DNA from: Sphaerosporella brunnea
Taxonomy: Eukaryota; Ascomycota; Pezizomycetes; Pezizales; Pyronemataceae
DNA: 64,000 nucleotides
Assembly: GCA_008704415.1 (NCBI GenBank)
Contig: VXIS01000170.1
Span: 1 to 64,000, forward strand
Reading direction: 5' to 3'
How positions within the stretch are numbered: the stretch's first letter is position 1; each line of letters begins with the position of its first letter. Under the pieces are notes generated by a model. The model did not search any database. It was given only the letters and a program-made list of their open reading frames with translations, and was not told where the DNA came from. Below, in pieces: positions 9,941 to 19,399 of the stretch. Both the position numbers and the translations under genes were made by a program.

Positions 9941-12900
9941 TGCGGTGCATCCAACACAACGTCAACAGGTCCGGGCCAGTCCTGCATACCTGTCTAGAAA
10001 TTGCAATTCGCAACAAGACGGACTTAGTGCTCATTCAGGAGCCCCCAGCCTACCGCATTACACACCAGGCCTTTCGGTTCTACGGCTCAGGCAGGACCTG
10101 GGCTGCCATACGTACCGACTCCAAGACCAACTTCACTGTTCAATCTCAGTTGGTATCCAGCGCGGGTGACGTCATGGTTATCGACGCAACCTCACCATCC
10201 GGCGCAAAATGCCGTATCATCAACGTTTACGATCAGTTCAAAATCAACGTCGTCAACAATGCCTTCACTAGCCAAAGGCCCAGTCGCACCGAAAACTGGG
10301 CCGCCATTATGGACTCAGATAAGGTCATCCTAGCAGGCGACTTCAACGCGCATAGCGTACGCTGGGACCCAACCTGCCAAACAAACCGCAATAGCGCTTG
10401 GCTTGAGACACTCATCGACCACCATGAGCTGACTGTCTGGAACGACGACACCCCCACGTGCGACCGCGGAGCACAGCCAGCCATTTTGGACCTCACACTG
10501 TCAAAGAACGTGATTGTCAGCAACTGGACTATAGACCAGCCTGATCTCGAGACGGGCTCTGACCACCAGCTGATAATGTGGTCATGCTTCGAGGATAAGC
10601 CCAACCGCTCCAACCAAACCAGCACAGAAGTTACTGGCTGGGACATCAACGGCATGACGGAAACACAGCTAAAAGACGCCGAGGACACGTGGAGAGAACT
10701 GGCTGCAAATAGGCCGGTGGTACAGCTCGACGCCCCAGTGACAGCTCTTGACCAGGAGGCTACCTGGATTTCAGCGGCCATCACCCAAACCCTCCAGATG
10801 CACGCCAAGCCGCTACGTATATGTGCACGCTCTAAGCGCTGGTGGAACGCAGACATCGACGAACTACGCCGCGTACTCAATGCGGTCAAACGATCCTTTC
10901 GTAGACGTCAAGGGACCACCCATCAGGCTGTGAAAAATGCACGCAGGGCTCTCAGGAGCGCTATCAGGAAAGCTAAACGGGCACACTGGACGACCTTTCT
11001 ACAACACGCCGGCCCAGAAGACACCTGGAAGGCCCTGAGATACACTAACAACACTCCCACAATGACTGAAGGGGGTGCGCTCACCGGTCAGGACGGCAGG
11101 ATGGCCATCACCACGAGGGAGAAGAGCGACATAATGGCACGTCAAGCCTTCCCCGAGCCTCCATCCGACAACTGGTCCCCTCAAGAGCTTGACAGGACTG
11201 AACAACGACACGTATGTTTCAGATGAAGAGGTCGAGCAGGCATGCTTTGCGCAAGCCTCCCGCTCCGCTGCTGGCCCAGACAAGCTGGGTCCTCCAGCCG
11301 TCAGGCTAGCTTACAAGTGGGACCCCAACAGGATCACAGGGCTTGTACGCGCGTGCATCTGGCAAGGTCACCAGCCACTGCCATGGCGCCAGGCCATCGG
11401 CGTCGTCATACCCAAACCTGGCAAGGACGATTACTCCAAGGCCCGAGCTCATCCGTGTCATCTCCCTACTTTGCTGCCTGGGCAAGGTAATCGAGCGAGT
11501 AGCCACAGGCAGACTGGCTCAAGCCTGCAGAGTCAAAAGGCTGGCTGCATGTTGGCCAATTTGGCAGCAGACGAGGCAGAGCAGCCGTGGATGCGGTCGC
11601 AATCCTGATGGATCACGCACAAGAGGCTTGGCAGGAGAAACGCATGGTCGGCGCACTACTGATGGATGTCAAAGGAGCCTTCGACCATGTATCTAAAGCC
11701 GTGCTCATACGCAGACTCATCAAGCTAGGAGCACCACATAGCCTGATCAAATGGACTGCCTCCTTCATGGAAAATAGGCGTGTCCAGATGAAGGTCGAAG
11801 GACAACTCAGCGAGACGATCAACATCAAGACAGGGCTACCACAAGGATCCCCAATCTCGCCCATCCTTTTCGCGGTATACCTCTCAGGCCTCTTCCCTGA
11901 GGTGGAGAGGGCCGTCCAGGGCACTTTCGCGCTCTCATATGCAGACGATATCGCATGGGTAGCTACCGGAGACACAGTAGCAGACGTTACAAACATGCTT
12001 AACCGCTGCGCGACCGCCAGCCTCAAGTGGGCAGACGCCAACGCAGTGGCCTTTGATGTGGCCAAGACCGAAGCAATCCTGCTAACGCGGAAGCGGAGGC
12101 TTCCCGACATGAAGGTCTCTGTGGCTGGCACACAAGTTCCCTATAACAAGCATGCGACACGATGGCTTGGAGTCTTCTTGGACTCCAAACTGACCCTCCA
12201 ACATCATCATAACGTCAGAATGGGCAAGGCAAGATCCGCGGAGGCCAGGATCCGGTCACTAACGGGCCGGCTGGGTTTGTGCACCGAGAACGTACGACGG
12301 ATCCAGATCGCCGCGGTGCAAGCTGTCGCCCTATACGGAACCGAACTATGGTTTGATGGCCAAAAGGAACGAACTGCAGATATACAGAAGCTGTTCAACA
12401 GGCAGGCCAGATCAGTACTGGGTGCCCTACCGACGTCGGCTATCGGACCCCTCATCTGCGAAGCCGGCCTGACAGACGCCGAAACTGTCCTCCGCCACAG
12501 ACGCAGGCGCCTTGCAGCCCGCCTGGCGGCGACTCCAGACGATAACCCAGCCGGCAACCGGCTACGGAACGCCGCAACCGACCTAAACGGAAACCGACAG
12601 CCAGAAGTCAATTCTACCAACGACCTGCTCCGCTTTATAGCAAGCAACGCCTTTGGTGGGAGTGCCCCAGAAACTCAGCCACCCAACATCATGGGCAGAT
12701 TGGCCGTGACCATCCCTAGACACCCCACAAGCATAGAACCGACTCGACCGAATCTCCAGCACCCCACCGGCCATGTCGCCATTGAGGAGGACGAAAACAC
12801 TGCGGCGCTGACGGCCTCGTCACTGGAACAGCCCACAAAAAACCACATGGCAGTGTACACGGACGGATCACGCTTGGAAGACGGCCACTGTGCCTTTGGC

Positions 12901-13806
12901 GCAGTCGCACGGACCAGCATGACTGTCGACGAGTGGTGCCGAAGCAGTGGCTACATTGGCAATAACAAGGAAGCCTATGACGCAGAGCTGTTCGGCATCG
13001 CGGCTGGACTAGAACTGGCATCGAGAAGCACCCACGTCAGATCACGCCTTCGACAAGAAGACCCGCCGAACCTGTCTGGGACCGTTTACATCTTTGTGGA
13101 CGCTCAAGCGGCACTCAAACGCCTGAGGCGTGGTGACCCGGGAGCAGGTCAATGGATGCTGCCACGAATCCGCCAAGCTGAAAATGAGCTACGCCTCCTC
13201 GGCTGGAACACCGAATACAGATGGGTGCCCGGACACAAGGGCATCCCAGGCAACGAAATGGCCGACCAAGTCGCCAAAGCCGCTGCAAGAGACCGACTGG
13301 ATAGGCCGCACACAATCGAAGTCACCTCACTGGCGCACATTGGCCGCCTGGTCACCGACGCCAGGACGAAAGACCGAAATGCCTGGCTGAGCCGCCAGAT
13401 CAAAGCCAAAGCATACTATAAGCGTAAAGCTAAGTGGGACAAGACTGCGGCCAAGGCTCCTAAAGCACTGGCGTCCCGGTATTTCCAACTCCGGCTCAAC
13501 AAAGCACCCACCGCCCCATATCTGATGTGGACCGGCCGCAGGACGGACGACAAGTGCTGGTGGTGCCGCAAGGCCCCCAAGCAGACGAGGGAGCATCTTC
13601 TGAAGAGGTGCGCAAGATGGACGAAAGAGCAGGAAGCCCTATGGAAGGCCATAGGGCTGGCAACGAAAGTAGGCGGCAAGGAGGGCTGGAAGAGGTCCTC
13701 CACTCCGGTGGCCAGGGTCCTGGCAGACGCTAGGTGTACGGGAGCCCTGTTGGGCTTCCTGTCGAGCACGCATGTAGGAAAGTGGCCAGAGAAGCCACAA
13801 GAATGA
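9940..13806 (+). pseudogene. LINE-1 ORF2: APE endonuclease, reverse transcriptase, RNase H (frameshifted)
   Basis: It starts at ATG 9940 inside TAATG, one base into the ORF1 stop. Endonuclease: LILQEP, GDFNAH and SDHQLI, the APE signature order (9940-10580). Reverse transcriptase: MDVKGAFDHV, GLPQGSPISPILF and the catalytic YADD at about 11938-11949. RNase H: YTDGSR, AYDAELFGI, FVDAQAAL and VPGHKGIPGNEMADQ, retaining the acidic residues. C-terminal zinc motif CWWCRKAPKQTREHLLKRC at about 13558-13614. The reading frame shifts near 11195, 11450 and 11545, inside the start of the RT domain, so no active enzyme can be made. Confidence 0.93.
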
Positions 13807-13951
13807 CCCCGCCTGTTCTTCCCTTTGTTTTTTTCCTTTTTGTCTTCCCTTTGTCACACATTGAACACGACTTTCCTTGGTATGTTTATTGAATCACGCC
13901 CGTCTGTGGACACATGAGGTCCAAGGGTAGATTTATGTACATAGTCACATG

Positions 13952-13974
13952 TCATGGCCGCAAGCGGCCGAATA
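13952..13974 (+). other. Conserved LINE 3' hairpin
   Basis: TCATGGCCGCAAGCGGCCGAATA folds as GGCCG / CGGCC with a CAAG loop, about 15 nt upstream of the A-rich tail. The same sequence occurs at 46342-46364 before the tail of LINE copy 2, and a decayed version occurs at 49890-49914 (reverse strand) at the end of copy 3. It is a candidate recognition element for the reverse transcriptase. Confidence 0.75.
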
Positions 13975-14018
13975 CAGGATGATTAAAACAAAAAAAAAAC
14001 AAAAAGCCACCCTCCTGT

Positions 14019-15570
14019 GGTCGGCCACGTTGACCCGCACTGCTCCGCATGCTTGGCGAACGCCTTGAGAGGAGACAGGCTACTGAACCCGCTCGCAAAA
14101 AGAAAACTCCATCAAACAGAGCAGATTGATTCAGTGGAAGGAAAAATAGGGCAAAAGGAACCGACAAGTGACGTGCAAGATGATCGGGAGAAACGAAACA
14201 TGGGGGGGAACACGGATGCAGAAGACAAACACAAGAAGGAACAAACCGTTGAATGTGATCTTACGTAGTGAACAACGTAAGCATTACAAACCTTCGGAAA
14301 ATCCTTGGGCAAATCTGACTTCGTTGTGATCGTTGGAGACGACACTAACAGTATTTGCAGAATTGTGAGAGGAGGCGCTGCAATGGGCAGGTGTGCGAAT
14401 GGCAGCAGGCATTGCCTGTAAATGTGATGAAAGATTCGGCAGATCGCAGACAGCCTGGAAAAGCAGGACAAGAAATAATTGGGGATAAATATGAGACTCC
14501 AGATATATTGCACCAGGAAGGTACCTTGCACAACGTGGGAAGAGAAACAGACTGCAGGCGTCGCAGAAAGTGGAATGAAAAACACATGCCGAGAACGTGA
14601 TGATGAGCAATCGACCTGGGCCGAGTGGCATAGCCGTAACATCACCGTGGCATCGCAGTTGGCGGCTTTTGGTCATGGAAGCCGCGGCAGAGAGTACACA
14701 CGCTCAGCCTCGTCGAAATAAACGCGGCATGTTCAGCCACCCCCCCGTCATCCAAGTATACCTCCCACGGTAGCTCAACTGATCATGCCCCCGAACAGCC
14801 CCAGATTGGGCCTCAGCTAGTACACTCTCTGCGCCATGCAAACCGCTGGCAGAAGACACGGTGCTACGACTGATCCACCACCTACGATACTGCAGACCTT
14901 GGACACTCTGACGCAGGGGGAAGATGTCCATGTTGAGTTGTAGGAGCAGACATTATCAGACGGTACCCATCAACCTCCCGCTCACGGGACGCAGTCTGTT
15001 GAGCCGGCTATTGGGAACCCTGACTGCAGATGGAACCTGCACCATTTCTCTGAAAGTGGTCCGCCCCGCGGTCCAATCGCAAGAGCGAATGAGAAACATA
15101 GCCATCAACACCTAGTAGTTCCCTGCCGTGGTCTTTCATAGCGCAATTCCCCCGCGTATGATGTATGTCTCGGAAATCGGCAAACTGTTGGCACACCGTT
15201 TTCAGTCTTCTCTGCCAGCAGTTCATTTGGAGGGATGATCCAAGACCCCGTGTCACTCGGCGGATGCCAATGATGTTGCACATGATTCATCTGTAGAGAG
15301 TCGATTGAACTCTTGACAGGCAATGATTATGGGGCGACTTTGGGTTGATTGAGGTGGTCTGCTGTCATTTATTTTCTCCGTCTTCCTCCACTTGCGTGTA
15401 GGAACCTCGTCACCGGTTTCTAAAGTGTTCTCATGATTGGCTGTGCCGGCGTGGTATATCACACTACTGCTCCACGTTCGCTCCCGTGCAATATCCAACA
15501 GTCGTGGTTTGCGCTGGACTTAGCCCGCCTGTTTGCACACGCTCCAATCACCGCAGAGCTCACATTTTGT
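14019..15570. other. Unassigned region
   Basis: Frames up to 177 aa on the minus strand (14112-14645) and several shorter ones overlap without recognised motifs. The sequence from 14019 continues the site into which LINE-1 inserted. No repeat homologous to other parts of the window was noticed. Confidence 0.4.
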
Positions 15571-15728
15571 GAACTTCCTAGTGATGGACACGAGCCGGCT
15601 CGACTCAAGCCGTAGGGTAGGCTCGAGCCGGCTCGTCAGCTTTCCGGACTCGGCTCGTGGGCTCGAGCCATGCAACAGTTTAAGGCAATTGGTGGGACTC
15701 TGTAGATTCCGTAAGCGTTTACAAGCTA

Positions 15729-16297
15729 TCAATCGGAGATTGCTGGCAGCCCTGAGGAGGAGTTCAAAACGGCCTTGGCAGCTGAATCTGCCCCCTCCGG
15801 GGCGTCATGGTCACTATTGCTCTCCGGCCCGGCCCCGTCTCCCGCAATGCCCTCACGATGTCTGGCTGAAGGGTCCGCCGCGGAGTCGTCAGGTTCATAC
15901 CCCCACTTTTCCAATGGCTGGACGTCAGCTTGCTTCAACCTATGCTTAAGCAGCAACAACGTGCTACTGGACTCCTTCAGCAGACGGTTCCGCTTTTTTG
16001 TGATGATATCGCCAGCACCGCATCGTTGATCAGCGGATGTGGGCAAACGTGGCTCGGCAAAATTCAAACTTACACGGAGAAGTGCTGCTCACACGGAACA
16101 CTTGATGCACAGATGGCGAGGTAATCCCTTGCCATGCGTGCGAGGGAAGGGAAGGGGTGCTCGTTCATCTTCAACCAATGCAGAGGGTCGGTTCCCAGGT
16201 CAACCGGGGGCTGGCAAGGATACCGTGTTGTCTCTGGAGTATCCATCGTTCCTTCAAGGTTGGTAGTCTGCGGCCGCTGTCCAATACTGCCGAACAT
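15729..16297 (-). pseudogene. hAT transposase, C-terminal dimerisation region (hATC), broken
   Basis: The minus strand from 16297 reads DPLHWLKMNEHPFPSLARMA, then YLAICASSVPCEQHFS, the typical hAT C-terminal block in which W, FP.LA.MA and S..CE..FS are conserved. The frame then meets GTAAGT, and the motif resumes downstream as AGDIITKKRNRLLKES, the normal continuation after FSS. The gap looks like an intron with donor GTAAGT and branch-like CTGAT but no acceptor AG, so either the acceptor mutated or there is an indel. The catalytic RNase H-like part of the transposase is absent. Identification as hAT is firm; activity is excluded. Confidence 0.85.
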
Positions 16298-16559
16298 AGC
16301 TGCAAGTTCCTGGTCTACCTGGACCCTGCCGAGACGGCTTGATTCGATTGCTGGTGCATCACCGCGTCGGTAATTTTCCTGAAGGATTGACTCAAATCAC
16401 TCCCTCCCAAGAGCCTCCATTGCCCCACACTGGCCGTCACACTCTCTCAAGCCGCCTCTGTTCCCCCACAGCGGTGGCGGCGGTGGGGCGATGGTGGGGT
16501 GGGTTGAGATGGTCCCGCTTGAGTGATATCTGAGACCAGGCACGTCCACAAAAGGAACA

Positions 16560-16705
16560 CAATTCTATGTAAAAGCTCGAGCCGGCTCGAGTCGAGCCAG
16601 AGGTAGGCTCGTGTCGTGCCGGCTCGAGCTCAAAATTCACCGGGCTCGAGCCGGCTCTAGCTCGTGGCTCGAGCTATTGGCTCGAGCCGGCTCGGCTCGT
16701 GTCCA
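16560..16705. repeat. Subterminal AGCCGGCTC repeats of the hAT element
   Basis: At least six copies of CGAGCCGGCTC or one-base variants in alternating orientation within about 145 bp of the right end, with further copies just inside the left end at 15590-15665. Such clusters in hAT elements commonly bind the transposase. Confidence 0.65.
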
Positions 16706-16847
16706 TCACTAGAACTTCCCACTTTGCGGTGCAAGGAATTTGCCCGCACTGCACTTGCCGATGAAATTGTAGGTATGAGTGATAGTTTATTGTATGTGCA
16801 GGCGCTGAAAACGTTTCCTGAGCAATCGCCGCAACTGAACCCTGCGA

Positions 16848-17642
16848 TGCTAGAAACATGGCTGGAGCGTCTCGAAAGACGCAGCATCTTCCGTAATGTC
16901 GTGCAAAGCGGACCAGCTAAGTCCAAGGGCGAGAACCGCGAGCCTGACTTACAGCTCACCGGTGCAAACAATCACGGTCAACCCAGCCGGCATAGGCGGA
17001 TGGAATGTGTCGATGAAGGGGTGGACGAAGTTGAGCCACCGACATGAGAGCCGTTCGCCGCGAATACCAGATGGCATGGTCGCCTTCGTATGCACAGGAC
17101 TCTGGATTGGGGCAAGTACCGAACGGTGTGCTGGTGGCGAGCAGAGTGGCAAGCCGTGGGGAGTGAATATTTTGGCATCTACAAATTTCCCCAACCATCT
17201 TGTTATGATTACGTCCCGTGGTTCGCCGGTTTTTACGGCATGTTGTACGGATATTTTTGAATTCCTGCAGATCAGCCTTCTTTCTGCAAGTACACTCGAT
17301 CACCTCCATTTGTTTTCCAACCACCGAGACTGCCTTAGAGCCCACCACACCTGCCAGCACCATGCCACCGAACTGCCGACCCTGCACGCGAAGAAGTCCA
17401 CAGCATGGCGTCGATGACCACAGCGGTCGGTTCTTGCTTGCGCTTGCAAACAACGGAAGTAGCTGCACTGGCGACTGCTCACCACACGAGGACGGTATGT
17501 GCATGCGGCAACAGCGCGGACGGCATTGAGTGTGTCCATCACGCAGCAGTGGCGATATGAATCTGAAACTCCGTGTGAACGTTGCACTAAAGGAGGTCAG
17601 AGATCATGAATGAGATCATCACCGTCACGGGGTGTTCTGCAT
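16848..17642. repeat. Repeat family R1, copy 1
   Basis: Homologous in the same orientation to 32290-33045. Shared landmarks include AGAAACATGGCTGGAGCGT, CTCACCGGTGCAAAC, AAGTACCGAACGGTGTGCT, TTTTTACGGCATGTT and GAACTGCCGACCCTGCAC. A 182-residue minus-strand frame (16956-17504) and a plus-strand frame from ATG 17361 (MPPNCRPCTRR) are both partly shared with copy 2, so coding sense is undecided. Terminal repeats or duplications were not found, so the class is unknown. Confidence 0.7.
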
Positions 17643-18689
17643 GAGGCGAATTCAAAGTTGGCCTCAAATGGATGTTCGGTGGCTTTTCCGTCGACACCTT
17701 CGACGCAATTGGACACGCAGGCAGAGCGCGGTTTCTCCGATGCAAGTGCACATGCAGCAGGCGTTCCTTCAGTGAAGACCTAAGCTGCACCATGATTGTG
17801 AAGCGCGAGAACCAGCAAGCGCTGATGCACTCCCACCAGAACGATCAGTGCCACGCTACTCACACAGCCAGCGCTACCCTCCGAGGCGCGAAACCGTCTC
17901 TTGCCGGTATACCGGCAACCCTGCTGCGCTCTGGACAATAGCACGCCCGTGATCGCGTATGCACGGAATCACCGCACGAGGCTGTACCACGTATTGAACG
18001 TCATGAATTTTGACAGGAACGCAAAAGTGGCGCCGTGTTGGTGATGCGTGGCGGGCATTGAACATGCGTCTTCGCCTACAGAGCTGATTGGAGCCATGAT
18101 ACCCGTTTTTACGGTCTCGTCTTTACTATCATGTTCTACAACTTGAGGGTTCAGATATGGCAGCCGCATCAGGTTGAGTTCCAATGTTTCAATCCGTACA
18201 ACACGATCCTGCAGTCAAGGACGAATGATGTTGCCGGATTTCTACCCCTCTCGGCACCTACAACTCTGCTTCTTGGAGCGCGAAAACGGTCGGACCCCAA
18301 ACACCTGGCGATTTCACGCAGCTCAGGAGACATATGCATGGCAAACGATCACAAGCGAGGACGTTTCCAGACTTTAAACGCCGTGGAGCTGGATCGTAGT
18401 AGAGACGCGCAGATTCAGCGTACAAGGTGTCAGCATTCGGGTTGGTGTATCTCGCTTGGACACTGAGGACATTCCCGTCGCTGTATATCAGCCGAACAGA
18501 TCAACCTTCAGTAACGACAGTAGAATACTGGGCCAAAGAGCGAAGGGAAAACTTCCACTGCGGCCAATGAGACGATGTTACCAAGGCAGAGCCGACGTTG
18601 AGACCACAACATACCGGCCGTTGCTAGCAAATAGCTGATGGCACGGGTCGCCCAGACAGCAGCTCCGATCTGATTTCAGTAAGTACCGC
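17643..18689. other. Unassigned region
   Basis: A 111-aa plus-strand frame at 18131-18466 has no recognised motif. There is no clear repeat or splice structure. Confidence 0.4.
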
Positions 18690-19095
18690 GTGCTGTGCTC
18701 TTAACGGTCACAGTGGCAACTACCGGCAGCTGGATATTGTGAGCCCTCTAAATTTCCCAAATCATCTTGTTTCCCCGTCGTTCCGTGTTTCCGCGGATTT
18801 TACGGCATGCTGCACGGGTATTTCAGAATTCCAGACGATCAACCCTCTCCATCAAAGCACACACAGCCACCTCTCCTTGTTTATCACCCTCCGATTCTAA
18901 CTAGGGCTTTGCGACTGCTGCCAATGCCCCGCCACCAACAAGCTGAACCCGAACTGCCCTGGACCCGCACTACGGCGCCTGCTACCACCTCTAGGGGTAC
19001 AAAGCTGCGCTGGTACCTTCTCTGCCTTGCGCTCCACCGCCAGCATAGCAAGCATGCTAACCCAGACGACAACGCAAGAGATCGCGCAGCCTGAT
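18690..19095. repeat. Repeat family R1, divergent copy 3
   Basis: It shares AAGTACCG, CAAATTTCCC(A)AATCATCTTG, TTTACGGCATG and GAATTCC blocks with copies 1 and 2 in the same order. It then diverges around ATG 18924, which opens a 56-aa frame starting MPRHQQAEPELPWTRTT at the position of MPPNCRPCTR in copy 1. Conservation of the segment upstream of an ATG in three copies suggests it may be a promoter and leader of a gene family. Confidence 0.5.
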
Positions 19096-19399
19096 CCTCA
19101 TGGTACGTGTGCACTACACCTTCTGGAGTCTACATCGCATGGGAAACATCAGGATGCGCAGCGAAGATCAAACCTCAGTCCTCACTACAAATGCCATCTT
19201 TCGCGTTCCAACGGATCCTCTGACGACCTTTCGACCGTCGAAATCCCCACCTGGTTCAGCACAAAACAAGGAAGCTGACGTCGACACAGTCTCGGTATCT
19301 CGGTTGGAACGAAAACCAATCGATCAACGGCAAACGTGGTGCATGAACTGCAATCGTGTGTGTGTCGTTTGCCCGCTCTGCACCGCAGGAGAAGTGGTG

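Larger units (their letters stand above)
7384..14018 (+). mobile_element. LINE-1 copy: full-length Tad1-like non-LTR retrotransposon with 13-bp duplication
   Basis: The element body spans 7397-14005 (6.6 kb). GCCACCCTCCTGT occurs at 7384-7396 just before the body and again at 14006-14018 directly after the A-rich tail, which is the target-site duplication. Order: 189-bp 5' UTR, ORF1 with CCHC knuckles, ORF2 with APE endonuclease, reverse transcriptase, RNase H and a C-terminal zinc motif, then a 3' UTR with a hairpin and an AAAACAAAAAAAAAACAAAAA tail. RNase H in a fungal two-ORF APE LINE suggests the Tad1 clade. It is dead: one internal TGA and about three frameshifts. The intact duplication suggests a fairly recent insertion. 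Confidence 0.93.
15571..16719. mobile_element. Deleted hAT element (1133 bp) with perfect 8-bp duplication
   Basis: The element body is 15579-16711, with ends TAGTGATGGACACGAGCCGG and its inverse GGCTCGTGTCCATCACTA. GAACTTCC flanks it on both sides (15571-15578 and 16712-16719). Subterminal regions at both ends are packed with AGCCGGCTC palindromes, likely transposase-binding repeats. The inside carries the C-terminal part of a hAT transposase on the minus strand, so this is an internal-deletion derivative of an autonomous element. The same end sequence occurs at 34099-34122. Confidence 0.93.
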
